DNA of 64,000 nucleotides, from contig NZ_JAJNKA010000019.1 in the NCBI RefSeq assembly GCF_021533215.1, forward strand, positions 32,897 to 96,896, given 5' to 3'. Below, one piece after another: positions 55,930 to 63,522 of this stretch. Below the pieces are notes generated by a model that worked only from the letters and a program-made list of their open reading frames with translations, was not told the DNA's origin and did not search any database. A program made the position numbers and the translations under genes. Position 1 is the first letter of the stretch. Every line of letters starts with the position of its first letter. Source of the DNA: Portibacter lacus. Its GTDB lineage: Bacteria > Bacteroidota > Bacteroidia > Chitinophagales > Saprospiraceae.

Positions 55930-56700
55930 TTAGCCAACCCTACTCATCAGCACACGCATAATGCTAAACGCAGGAAAAAGGCGTGATCCGAAATAAGCTC
56001 GGCATACATCACGCCAGAGCACTGCGTTGGCTCTCGGCACTATTAGCCATCCGCACAAAATCCACGCTTTAATAGAGCCTTGTCATGATCTATGCTATTT
56101 CACTTAGTCGGCTCACAGGCTACTACTCTGCTTTTATCACACTTAAGCTCTCCCAACAAGGCCAACGTATTTAAGAGTGAGAAAATCACCGTAGCCTAAG
56201 TGTTTTGGCGGACTGCGTGGCGATCCGCGGCTGCAGACTAAGTCGAAATCTAAAAGGAATCATCCTTTTTATTTTCTATTGAAATTTAAGACGGTTATGA
56301 TAATTAAGAAGTTGAACGACTTAGTCTTTGTTGCACCCTACTCTTCCTCCCGCGAAGAAAAGCGCTAACGCTTCACCAGTCTTTTAAGCAAGCCCGCAAA
56401 TGCTAATACAAAACCTGGTTGTCGCTACCGTTTTTCTTCCTAGCAGCAATCGACCTGGCTTCGTGCCTCTACGAGTCGGCACTCCCACCAGTCACCTTGA
56501 TCGCATCCGCAGATAGTCCGCCCACGAATGCCAACCCTGCGCTGAAGACTCCTTTCCTTTGCTCCGCTATACAAAATCCGACACTCCTAAACTAAGCTAA
56601 CGCCCTTCGGTTGTTTACTCATTTTAAATTGATAAGCCGCTGCATTGCCAACGCTCGTAGGCTAAGCTTATCAGTTTAAAATCGAGTCAGGAAATCACAA
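55930..56700. other. GC-rich, gene-free block with several large hairpins
   Basis: No supported gene in about 770 bases. Hand counts give about 53% G+C for 56341-56520 against about one third outside. Large inverted repeats: 55967-56028 (nested AACGCAG, GGCGTGATCCGA and partners); the ACTTAGTC/GACTAAGT family at 56102-56109, 56235-56245 and 56317-56327, the last two forming a perfect 11-bp repeat; and 56622-56637 with 56666-56681 (15 of 16 bases pair). GCCAACCCT or GCCAACGCT recurs at 55933, 56530 and 56647, and inverted at 59131. It may be a set of recombination sites or structured RNA. Confidence 0.6.
56252..56269. terminator. Hairpin terminator in the GC-rich block
   Basis: AAAAGGA-ATCA-TCCTTTT is a perfect 7-bp stem with a 4-base loop followed by a T-rich run (TATTTTC). 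A good rho-independent terminator on the plus strand; the leading A run also makes it usable from the minus strand. Confidence 0.65.
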
Positions 56701-56817
56701 AGTTACTAGCTAATTACCGACAAAACAAATACCTCACAGCAACAAATACGTACATATAACAGTTTGAATTTTGATATATTACAAAAATATGTTATGTTTA
56801 GAATACAAGAAATATAC

Positions 56818-56847
56818 TTGCATGCTTACAAAAAGGCACTATCTTTG
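56818..56847 (+). promoter_or_regulatory. Strong Bacteroidota promoter for the peptide-peptidase pair
   Basis: TTG at 56818-56820 and TATCTTTG at 56840-56847, with an exact 19-base spacer, match the -33/-7 consensus of Bacteroidota sigma-A promoters. The first start codon follows at 56883, so the leader is about 30 bases. Confidence 0.8.
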
Positions 56848-56882
56848 CACTTCTTTTTGAAAAACAGACTTCTATCGCGACT

Positions 56883-57053
56883 ATGGACGAACTAATAATG
56901 AATGAGCTAATTGAGTTGGATATTGACAATCTACAAATCGAAGAAGATTTTTTGGATCAAGTTGTCAATGAAAGAAATGAAGCAAATTCTGAGCTCGATA
57001 GTCATAATGATGTAGATCCAGATACAATGTCACTTACAATTTCATTAGCATAA
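56883..57053 (+). CDS. Small acidic peptide, possible precursor
   Basis: A 56-residue open frame from ATG to TAA, very acidic, with many Asp/Glu (MDELIMNELIELDIDN, then QIEEDFLDQVVNERN) and a C-terminal MSLTISLA. It has no signal peptide. A strong promoter lies just upstream and a cysteine-peptidase-like gene starts 11 bases downstream. An acidic leader-like peptide beside a papain/C39-type protease is the plan of peptide-maturation loci, so a RiPP-like precursor is possible. A short antitoxin or regulator is an alternative. Function is not established. Confidence 0.65.
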   Translation: MDELIMNELIELDIDNLQIEEDFLDQVVNERNEANSELDSHNDVDPDTMSLTISLA

Positions 57054-57064
57054 CCTACTTCTTT

Positions 57065-59071
57065 GTGCTAAGACATGATTTTACAAGGGATACTTTTCTC
57101 AAAGCTTGCAGTTCTTTTTGGCCCTATGATGAAGAAATTGAAGACAAAAAGCAGTTCGACTATCTATATGACTACTTAGTACATCAACAGTGCAAATCTA
57201 TACTAATAGAGCACAATTACGTCAGCAAGGACTTTTTAGATAATTACCAATTTTATTACGCCTCTAGTTACAAAAACTACAATAAGAGATGCATTCGTTT
57301 ACACTTCTTTGCTCACTCTGAGAGCGAAGCTTCTATCCAAGAATGTGTATTGGATGATATTAAGTTTAGTAAATACTTTGAGGATGCCTACTTAGGCTTT
57401 ATCGTTATCAGACCTATACCAAATAAAGTTTTTGGTTTTTGTATCTTAAAGACTTATAGAGAGTTATCTGTAGAGAAATCCTTCTGGGGGATTAGACCTT
57501 ACAATGTTAACATATTTGGCCGATGCTATAGTTTTGATGCATTGGCTTTTCAAGAACAAGATGGAACCCTCTCGGCTTGTGCAACAACAGCAATATGGGT
57601 TGCATTAAGCAAGGCTAATCACCTTAACTACACTTTACTAAAAACACCTAATCAAATAACTAAAGATGCAGGCATTACTTCAAACTCTGGCAGTAGGTTA
57701 TTCCCTAATAAGGGTCTGACCATATCACAAGTATGCACATCTTTAGTCAGAGCAGGATTAGAAACAGAAGTAATACTGGCCAAAAAAGTAAATAGAATAA
57801 AAATCCTTAGTGAATATACAGATAAGGAATTAATAACTATTGAACAGGCTAAGAGATTAGTTGATCTCGATAGCTCAATGCATATTGAATCCATGCACAT
57901 CAAAAGGGTTATAAATGCTTACAGTAGACTAGGAATACCAATAATATGCACTTTTCAACCTTATAAAGATAAAGCCTTGCATGCAATAGCAATCAATGGC
58001 TTTAAAAAAGTAAAATTCGACAGTGCGACCTCTAAGTCGATCAAGAAATTTCACTTCGAACGAATAGAAACACTTTATGCACACGACGACCAGTGGGGCC
58101 CATACACAAAAATTGAATTTGATAATACAAAAGAATATGGGATCGACACAATATGGACAGAAAAATTAGCCCCAGCAGGTAGTAGTAGATTTATTTCACT
58201 AATTATTCCAGTATATAAAAAAGTTCGAATTAATTACAATGACACTGAGAAAATAATCAATGATCTCAATACCATTTATGCCACGATTTTCAAAAATCTA
58301 AAATCATCAATTCACATTACATATGACTATTTTGTCATTAATAGCAATGAATACAAAGCTCAGGTCAACAATTTTTTAAATTTAAGTGATATTGAAAAAG
58401 TCAAGTTTTCATTAACTTCATTGCCACGATTTATTTGGGTGGTCAAAATTTATATTAATGCAAATTTAGCGTGGGATTTAGTTCTTGACGCAACCGATGT
58501 TCGGTCAAACATGTTAGGGGTTGCTAAAATAACATATGGAAAAAATAGCCGCCTTGTAAACCAGCAAATAAATAGACTGCTGTATAAATTTGAAGAACAA
58601 ATCAGGGCTGACCTAACCCATGCATCCGTCAATAAAGACTATATTTATAAACTAATCATGTCAAATATGGAATATAACTACTCTGAAATTACACAAATAA
58701 TTTTAACAAAGAATTTTGACACCGAAGTAGTCAATGCTTATCAAAACAAACAGAATCTTGTCATAGCTTACTTAGAGAAAAAGGATTTAGATGACCAACT
58801 CTCTGATAATGATATTGTTAGTCACCTTGAATCATTTGGACTTATATCAGAATCAATATCCCATGGAGCAGTATGGATACCTATCTTATGGGCTACATAC
58901 TCTGCTTGTAGACATTTTTACAAAAACTTAAAGGGAAAACCGATGTCAAATTGGTCTAGCGAAGAGAAAACTAGGTTCATAAATTTTTTAAAAACCGAAC
59001 TTAAAGAAACTTCAGAAGGCAAGAATACCGATCTATCATTAAGCGAAGACGATATCCAAAACGATAAGTAA
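57065..59071 (+). CDS. Papain/C39-like cysteine peptidase-related protein
   Basis: A 668-residue protein starting with GTG at 57065, the only in-frame start codon left of the family-like sequence. A papain-like set is seen: a possible oxyanion Gln at 163 or 165 in FQEQDG, nucleophile Cys172 in LSACATTAIW, His306 in HAIAINGF and Asp341/342 in HDDQWGPY. This is like double-glycine (C39-type) peptidases or CHAP-like enzymes in order, but no known family is sure. The C-terminal 350 residues are of unknown type, with a hydrophobic stretch near residue 605 (GAVWIPILWATYSA) and a hydrophilic tail. It follows the acidic peptide gene by 11 bases. Confidence 0.65.
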   Translation: MLRHDFTRDTFLKACSSFWPYDEEIEDKKQFDYLYDYLVHQQCKSILIEHNYVSKDFLDNYQFYYASSYKNYNKRCIRLHFFAHSESEASIQECVLDDIKFSKYFEDAYLGFIVIRPIPNKVFGFCILKTYRELSVEKSFWGIRPYNVNIFGRCYSFDALAFQEQDGTLSACATTAIWVALSKANHLNYTLLKTPNQITKDAGITSNSGSRLFPNKGLTISQVCTSLVRAGLETEVILAKKVNRIKILSEYTDKELITIEQAKRLVDLDSSMHIESMHIKRVINAYSRLGIPIICTFQPYKDKALHAIAINGFKKVKFDSATSKSIKKFHFERIETLYAHDDQWGPYTKIEFDNTKEYGIDTIWTEKLAPAGSSRFISLIIPVYKKVRINYNDTEKIINDLNTIYATIFKNLKSSIHITYDYFVINSNEYKAQVNNFLNLSDIEKVKFSLTSLPRFIWVVKIYINANLAWDLVLDATDVRSNMLGVAKITYGKNSRLVNQQINRLLYKFEEQIRADLTHASVNKDYIYKLIMSNMEYNYSEITQIILTKNFDTEVVNAYQNKQNLVIAYLEKKDLDDQLSDNDIVSHLESFGLISESISHGAVWIPILWATYSACRHFYKNLKGKPMSNWSSEEKTRFINFLKTELKETSEGKNTDLSLSEDDIQNDK

Positions 59072-59110
59072 AAGAGCTGAAAATATCAAGTAATCTCTAC
59101 CCTTTATAAA

Positions 59111-59259
59111 AGTAAAGCCCCGAACTGAGAAGGGTTGGCCAGTGCATTGCACATAATGCCCGGTAGATATGCAGCCGTGCAACCGAAGGGAAGGATGCTG
59201 TCACTATCTAAATTATGTGTAGTGCACATGTGAGTCTAGCTTCAGATCGGGGCTTTACT
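59111..59259. ncRNA. Long nested inverted repeat (possible structured RNA)
   Basis: Outer arms 59111-59128 and 59242-59259 pair at 17 of 18 bases; next arms 59142-59157 and 59212-59227 pair at 16 positions including G-U; inner arms TAGATA/TATCTA (59164-59169, 59205-59210) and GCAGC/GCTGT (59171-59175, 59197-59201) finish the stack. The rest of the gap is unpaired. The right outer arm runs into TTTACTT, like a terminator. It could be a small RNA of 6S-like shape or an attC-like DNA hairpin. No promoter was confirmed. Confidence 0.5.
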
Positions 59260-59284
59260 TAACCACTATGCTAAAATCATCACG

Positions 59285-59306
59285 AGCTCTCTCATTGGCT
59301 GCGCCT
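59285..59306 (+). repeat. Upstream repeat, copy 1 of the toxin-tail cassette
   Basis: AGCTCTCTCATTGGCTGCGCCT matches the copy at 61670-61691 with only three differences. It marks the left side of homologous 5' regions in front of the two toxin-tail genes. Confidence 0.7.
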
Positions 59307-59342
59307 CTAATCTTAAGACCACATTAATTACCTCATCAAATA

Positions 59343-59370
59343 AGTAGCCCCTAGGGGAATCGAACCCTAT
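59343..59370 (-). other. tRNA/tmRNA 3'-end-like fragment (minus strand)
   Basis: On the minus strand the sequence reads as a T-arm-like GGGTTCGATTCCC followed by CTAGGGGCTACTT. No matching 5' half is found. It is inverted relative to the fragment at 59388, with 12 of 13 T-arm bases shared. Confidence 0.4.
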
Positions 59371-59387
59371 AATACAACAAGACCTCA

Positions 59388-59420
59388 ACTTGGACCTGGG
59401 TTCGAATCCCAGCAGCTCCA
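59388..59420 (+). other. ssrA: tmRNA (ssrA) 3'-end-like fragment, possible attachment site
   Basis: A T-arm CTGGG-TTCGAAT-CCCAG is followed by the acceptor strand CAGCTCC and A, as at tmRNA 3' ends. No 5' half (GGGGCTG) and no tag-peptide reading frame was found upstream, so it is a fragment, not a gene. 3' ends of ssrA are common integration sites, so this may be an att remnant of an inserted element. Confidence 0.55.
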
Positions 59421-59427
59421 CTTCATT

Positions 59428-59467
59428 TTTTTATTTTCATCTGAAATTTTTCAATTGAAAATAAAAA
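59428..59467 (+). repeat. 12-bp inverted-repeat hairpin before toxin-tail gene 1
   Basis: TTTTTATTTTCA (59428-59439) and TGAAAATAAAAA (59456-59467) are a perfect inverted repeat with a 16-base loop. It ends 16 bases before the GTG start at 59484. The same design occurs at 61724-61763. It may be a terminator for the upstream gene, an operator or a recombination site. Confidence 0.8.
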
Positions 59468-59483
59468 GTATAGTTTTAGATCA

Positions 59484-60533
59484 GTGGAAACTAACATCAC
59501 ATATTGGCTTAAGCGATTGATTTTCCTTGTACTGATAATAGTGCAAGTAGGGAATGTTTATGCTACTGAAAGGGTGCTCGCTGGAACTGAAATCGCTTCT
59601 GTAGAAAGTGCACAAGGGCAAGAGATCGTTAACAGCTGGGTAGTTGTCAAACACCTCAATCCTAAAATACATCTTAACCCTAATATTCTAGAGCGAATCA
59701 GCTCGATTAGAACTGGTGGAAAAATCCCAGTTGACAAATTTGATGATGCATTAAATAAGCAATTGGGTCAAATACTCAATTCTGCAGACGAAATCAAAGC
59801 AAATAAAATTCTTGATCGACTTCAAGAAGCTCACGTTAATGAAAAGCATTTTGACGATATTGTTGAACGATTAGAAAATCCCTTATATCAAGATAAATTA
59901 GTAAAAGACCTTAAAGAAAATCCTGATTGGTTCGAAACCTTCGATGATATTATTCATCATCCTGGTAAATATTGGGATATTTTAGAAGATGGTACGACTC
60001 CATTTTCCGCACCATTAGCAAAGTGGGGGCAAGGTTTTTGGTGGAAGAAACTAAGAGAAAAGGCTAAATTGTTTGAAGAAATTGACCCAAAGATACCTGG
60101 CAGTGGTGCAGCACAATCACGTTTTGCAAATTCATTAGAGTTAGATCTAGATAATATTGGAACCCAGATAACTTTTGAAGTTGGTGGAGTGAGAACCCGA
60201 GTAGACTTTATTGCAAGAGGGAATGATGGTTTAATTCATATTGGTGAAGCTAAGTTTTCAACTAAACTTAAAAACTGGTTAACTGACTGGGTTGGAAGCC
60301 TAACAAAGAATCAGTCTGATGCTTTCCCTTCAATAATCTCAAAAAATTCTGATATTGAAATTAAGGTTACAGATCCCAAAAAAATAGAATACATAGAAGA
60401 GACTTTGGGTATAGTAAAGAATGAGCAAGGGAAATACATAATTCCTAAAGACGAAATTGGAACTTTTAAGTTACTTGGAAGTGCGGCGGATGATGCTTCT
60501 GTAGTTAGTAAGGTTGTAGAATTAATTAAGTAA
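59484..60533 (+). CDS. Toxin-tail cassette 1: exported protein with PD-(D/E)XK nuclease-like C-terminus
   Basis: A 349-residue protein starting with GTG. The leader (TYWLKRLIFLVLIIVQVG) is a signal-peptide-like helix and is followed by AGTEIASVESAQGQEIVNSW, shared with the protein at 61781. After this the two proteins differ. The C-terminal part has a nuclease-like core: Asp241 in TRVDFIARG, then Glu255-x-Lys257 in IGEAKFS, typical of the PD-(D/E)XK fold, with a Gln in TKNQSDAF. The next gene starts 1 base after the stop and would be its immunity gene. It looks like an orphan toxin tail of the TANFOR type. Activity is inferred. Confidence 0.75.
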   Translation: METNITYWLKRLIFLVLIIVQVGNVYATERVLAGTEIASVESAQGQEIVNSWVVVKHLNPKIHLNPNILERISSIRTGGKIPVDKFDDALNKQLGQILNSADEIKANKILDRLQEAHVNEKHFDDIVERLENPLYQDKLVKDLKENPDWFETFDDIIHHPGKYWDILEDGTTPFSAPLAKWGQGFWWKKLREKAKLFEEIDPKIPGSGAAQSRFANSLELDLDNIGTQITFEVGGVRTRVDFIARGNDGLIHIGEAKFSTKLKNWLTDWVGSLTKNQSDAFPSIISKNSDIEIKVTDPKKIEYIEETLGIVKNEQGKYIIPKDEIGTFKLLGSAADDASVVSKVVELIK

Positions 60534-60534
60534 T

Positions 60535-61254
60535 ATGCTAAAAGATAAGATAAACAAGGTTTATATTTTATTAGAAGACTACTATTCGAAGAAAGGTATG
60601 ATCATGGATAAAAAGCATTCTACTTTTTCTGACAAGGAGAGAAAAATGTATTGGTATCCTAGAAGCAAGTATCTAGATAGTGAAAGTTATCAACCAAGAT
60701 TAACATTAAGATTTACCCTTATCCAGGAAGTGCAAGATAAAATCCTAAAAAACGTTTCGAACTATACTGTCACAAGAACCACAGGTAAAAAATTAGTATC
60801 TGACTTAGAAGTAAAAGATATTAAGTATGACTTTAAAGATAAGTTCTTAATGGAAAATGGATCTCACTTATACTATATAGATCAATTCGCTAGCCCTGAA
60901 GAGATAGTTGATGACCATATAAGTTTTATGGATGAAGTAGGTTTTAATTTTTTTTCCAACCTAAATTCACTTGAATCCATTGATCAATTTTTGAACAGTG
61001 AGATAAAAAAAATATCCATTGAAGACTTAAGTGAAGACGTTATAAAGACTTTAAGAAAAAAGGCACTAAAACAGGAAGTAGTTGCAGGACTTATATGTTC
61101 ATTTTTATTGGACAAAGATAAAGGATCAGATCTTGTAAAGAAATATCACAAAATCTACGCGGGAAATAATTTTATTCTAAAGGATATAAATAAGGTTATT
61201 GAATACTATTCAAAAAAAGACTTTACGCCAACTGCTTCCTCAGACCCTGCTTAA
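60535..61254 (+). CDS. Putative immunity protein for toxin-tail 1
   Basis: A 239-residue cytoplasmic protein directly behind the nuclease-like gene, with no signal peptide. It is charged and mixed alpha/beta, with segments such as LTLRFTLIQEVQDKIL and a helical C-terminal half (KQEVVAGLICSFLLDKDKG). No family is recognised. Length and place match the second immunity candidate at 62806, but the sequences are different, as expected for specific toxin-immunity pairs. Its 3' end overlaps the convergent XRE gene by 32 bases. Confidence 0.65.
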   Translation: MLKDKINKVYILLEDYYSKKGMIMDKKHSTFSDKERKMYWYPRSKYLDSESYQPRLTLRFTLIQEVQDKILKNVSNYTVTRTTGKKLVSDLEVKDIKYDFKDKFLMENGSHLYYIDQFASPEEIVDDHISFMDEVGFNFFSNLNSLESIDQFLNSEIKKISIEDLSEDVIKTLRKKALKQEVVAGLICSFLLDKDKGSDLVKKYHKIYAGNNFILKDINKVIEYYSKKDFTPTASSDPA

Positions 61255-61573
61255 GAATAAACGCGTCTAAGAAATCGATGACTGATTTTTTGAGATCATC
61301 ATCAAGATCTTGCGCTTTATTGAACAGATTTAACAGTTCGTTGTCAGAAATCTGATTTTTAGCTTTTTCATTTTGTTCTCCATAGACCAGTTCATCAATA
61401 GTAATATCTAAAATAGCAGCCATTTTCTCAGCGATCTCAAGTGAAGGAACCGACTTACTTCTTTCATACTTAGAAAGATTAGTTAAGTGTACACCAATCA
61501 GCGAAGCAAACGCTTCTTGGGACAGACCCTTTTTAGATCGAAATTGCATTAAATTACTTCCAAAACTTTTCAT
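61223..61573 (-). CDS. XRE-family regulator between the two toxin-tail cassettes
   Basis: A 116-residue helix-turn-helix protein from the ATG at 61573; the frame is open to 61651 but the longer N-terminus is hydrophobic and unlike the family. The HTH is NLMQFRSKKGLSQEAFASLIG with YERSKSVPSLEIAEKMAAIL; the tail (LDDDLKKSVIDFLDAFILK) is like that of the regulator at 50096. It overlaps the immunity candidate by 32 bases at the 3' end. The 207-base gap to the second toxin-tail gene may hold its operator. Confidence 0.85.
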   Translation of the reverse strand: MKSFGSNLMQFRSKKGLSQEAFASLIGVHLTNLSKYERSKSVPSLEIAEKMAAILDITIDELVYGEQNEKAKNQISDNELLNLFNKAQDLDDDLKKSVIDFLDAFILKQGLRKQLA

Positions 61574-61669
61574 ATCTAATTCGCTATGATTTATACCTAT
61601 AATGACTAAAATAACTATACAAAGATAAGCTTTAGACATCGTTAAAGCCAAGATACTGCAGTTATACCT

Positions 61670-61691
61670 AGCTCTCTCACTGACTGCACCT
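61670..61691 (+). repeat. Upstream repeat, copy 2 of the toxin-tail cassette
   Basis: AGCTCTCTCACTGACTGCACCT, homologous to 59285-59306. In this copy the tmRNA-like fragments found in copy 1 are absent, so copy 1 carries about 90 extra bases between this repeat and the hairpin. Confidence 0.7.
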
Positions 61692-61723
61692 TATTTCCTA
61701 AGGTTACAGTTTCAAAATTTGTC

Positions 61724-61763
61724 TTTTTTATTTTCTTCTGAACTTTCAAATGAAAATAAAAAA
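61724..61763 (+). repeat. 12-bp inverted-repeat hairpin before toxin-tail gene 2
   Basis: TTTTTTATTTTC (61724-61735) and GAAAATAAAAAA (61752-61763) are a perfect inverted repeat with a 16-base loop, 17 bases before the GTG start at 61781. Arm length, loop length and distance to the start match copy 1. Confidence 0.8.
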
Positions 61764-61780
61764 TCCCTAGCTTTAGCAAA

Positions 61781-62806
61781 GTGAAAAATCCGATCACATA
61801 TTGGCTTAAACGCATGATTTTACTTGTACTCATTTTAATGCAAGTAGGGAGTGTTTATGGAGTTGATAGGGAGGTAGCTGGAACTGAGATTGCAAGTGTA
61901 GAAAGTGCGATAGGGCAAGAGTTCGTTAATAGCTGGAGCGACTTTTCAAAAGCTGGTAAGCGACTTGCTGCACTTGATATTAATGTTCTCACACAGTATA
62001 ATAAGTTGAATTCGGCTAATAGAGCTTTTGTCTTAAGGTTTAGTGATACATCACCTAACAGAACGCTCAGTACTTTCCTTAATAGCACCAATGACGAAAT
62101 TGTTAGTATTCTGAACCAGAATGAATACTTTTTTGATGTCATGCAAGGGCATAAGTTAGAACCTCCTCTAACTTCGATGGAGATAATTAGAGATTATGGT
62201 TTAATAGATGAGGTACTCTACGAATTACCAGAACTTACAGAAAATGCAGACATCTTTTTTAGAAAGTGGATAGATAGATCTGCCAATATATTAAATCATT
62301 TCGGTGCAGCTAGAAGAGGAACGCAATTTGGAAAAAATCTGGCGACTAATATGAACCAAGCAAATTCATATGTAAAGTCTTTGCTTGGAAGTTTTTTAGA
62401 CAAGGACTTATCGAATTATCAAGTTATTACTGAAGTGCCTTTTGTGGTTAATATTACAGAAAATACTCCAGGAGGGTTTATGAAGGCTGATATAGTTTTG
62501 GTGAAAATTGATGAGATTGATGATGAAATTATTGATGTTATAGTTGTTGAAGCGAAATTAACAGATGTTAGTCCATATACTCCAGCACAAATCTTAAAAT
62601 TTACAGCTGTAAAGGAAGCTGCTGATGGTGCTAAAATTCCTTTTGAATTAAAATTCCCTAATGATGATATTGGACAAGTAGGATATGTATTAGATGTCCC
62701 TAAAGAAAATGTAGTTAGGATAACAGCCAAAAATTCTGATGATGTTTTAGCTGAAAGTATTAAATTAGATAATATAGATTTAATAAAAAATGTGATCGTA
62801 GAATAA
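61781..62806 (+). CDS. Toxin-tail cassette 2: exported protein with PD-(D/E)XK nuclease-like C-terminus
   Basis: A 341-residue protein with GTG start. The leader TYWLKRMILLVLILMQVGSVYG and AGTEIASVESAIGQEFVNSW are nearly the same as in the protein at 59484; the remainder is different. The C-terminal core has Asp237 in MKADIVLVKI and Glu257-x-Lys259 in VVEAKLTD, then a Gln in PYTPAQILKF, again of PD-(D/E)XK form. A TAATG overlap joins it to the next gene. It is a second orphan toxin tail that reuses the same front end with a new nuclease. Activity is inferred from motifs only. Confidence 0.75.
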   Translation: MKNPITYWLKRMILLVLILMQVGSVYGVDREVAGTEIASVESAIGQEFVNSWSDFSKAGKRLAALDINVLTQYNKLNSANRAFVLRFSDTSPNRTLSTFLNSTNDEIVSILNQNEYFFDVMQGHKLEPPLTSMEIIRDYGLIDEVLYELPELTENADIFFRKWIDRSANILNHFGAARRGTQFGKNLATNMNQANSYVKSLLGSFLDKDLSNYQVITEVPFVVNITENTPGGFMKADIVLVKIDEIDDEIIDVIVVEAKLTDVSPYTPAQILKFTAVKEAADGAKIPFELKFPNDDIGQVGYVLDVPKENVVRITAKNSDDVLAESIKLDNIDLIKNVIVE

Positions 62807-63522
62807 TGGATAGAAAAATAGTAAAAAAAGATATGCTTCCATTTGTTGAAAGCTTTTTAGACACTAAAGGATATAGTCAGTTAGAAAATTATGACAATAT
62901 GAAACATTTTGGGTTTTCAAAGATTTCAAATTTTGGTAGAAATAGAATAACATTTACATTCGGAGATTCTGGATTTTGTGGAAATTCCCTATTTCATTTA
63001 AGGATACCTCAAGTAGAGGATATTATACTTAAAGTCGGAATACCTAATATGAATTTGACGAGTTATTACACTAAAGAGAACTTTTTGTATACTATAAAGG
63101 ATACTAATTCCCAATATAAATATCCGAGTGATATTTTATCCAAACAAGGGATGGATAATGCTAGGAAGGCCAATCTTATTTTAACCAAAGCAGATATAGA
63201 GGATTGGAAAGAATGTTTTGTAGACTATTTTGAAAATGCAGGAGCAGAATTTGCGACTAGATATGCTTATTTACCAAATGTGCTAGAAAAGTTAGATGAG
63301 ATAATGGATTCGGGTAAAAAAAGTTACAAGGAGTTTATTTGTGGTCGAACAGATCAATTTTTTAGAGCGCTTATTATTTCAAAATTGTGTGGAGATGATC
63401 GATTTGAAGAGAAAAAGGAGTACGCAGAAAGTATTATCTTAATGGAAAGTAGAAAAGACTACCATCCATATTATAAGTTGTTAAAAGAAGAATTAGACAA
63501 ATTAGATCCGATATATAATTAA
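62806..63522 (+). CDS. Putative immunity protein for toxin-tail 2
   Basis: A 238-residue cytoplasmic protein whose ATG lies in the toxin stop (TAATG). No signal peptide and no known family. The N-terminal half is strand-rich (NRITFTFGDSGFCGNS), the C-terminal half helical (YLPNVLEKLDEIMDSGKKS, then FFRALIISKLCGDDRFEEKKEY). Size and place fit an immunity gene for the nuclease-like protein directly in front. It is the last gene in the window. Confidence 0.65.
   Translation: MDRKIVKKDMLPFVESFLDTKGYSQLENYDNMKHFGFSKISNFGRNRITFTFGDSGFCGNSLFHLRIPQVEDIILKVGIPNMNLTSYYTKENFLYTIKDTNSQYKYPSDILSKQGMDNARKANLILTKADIEDWKECFVDYFENAGAEFATRYAYLPNVLEKLDEIMDSGKKSYKEFICGRTDQFFRALIISKLCGDDRFEEKKEYAESIILMESRKDYHPYYKLLKEELDKLDPIYN

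Noticed and set aside
55930..59260. Canonical integron attC sites
   Set aside because: The hairpins do not show RYYYAAC and GTRRRRY-type core boxes at the expected places, and the recombinase lacks any visible integron-specific insertion. Only the general idea of folded recombination sites remains open.
56883..59260. A retron (structured RNA plus reverse transcriptase)
   Set aside because: No reverse transcriptase motif such as YADD is present in the 668-residue protein or its neighbours.
59072..59420. A complete tmRNA gene ending at 59420
   Set aside because: The 3' acceptor end is convincing, but no GGGGCTG-like 5' end and no tag frame ending in ALAA were found in the preceding 350 bases.
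61642..61833. Minus-strand frame over the start of toxin-tail gene 2
   Set aside because: It overlaps the conserved hairpin, GTG start and leader seen in both cassettes, and has no motif.
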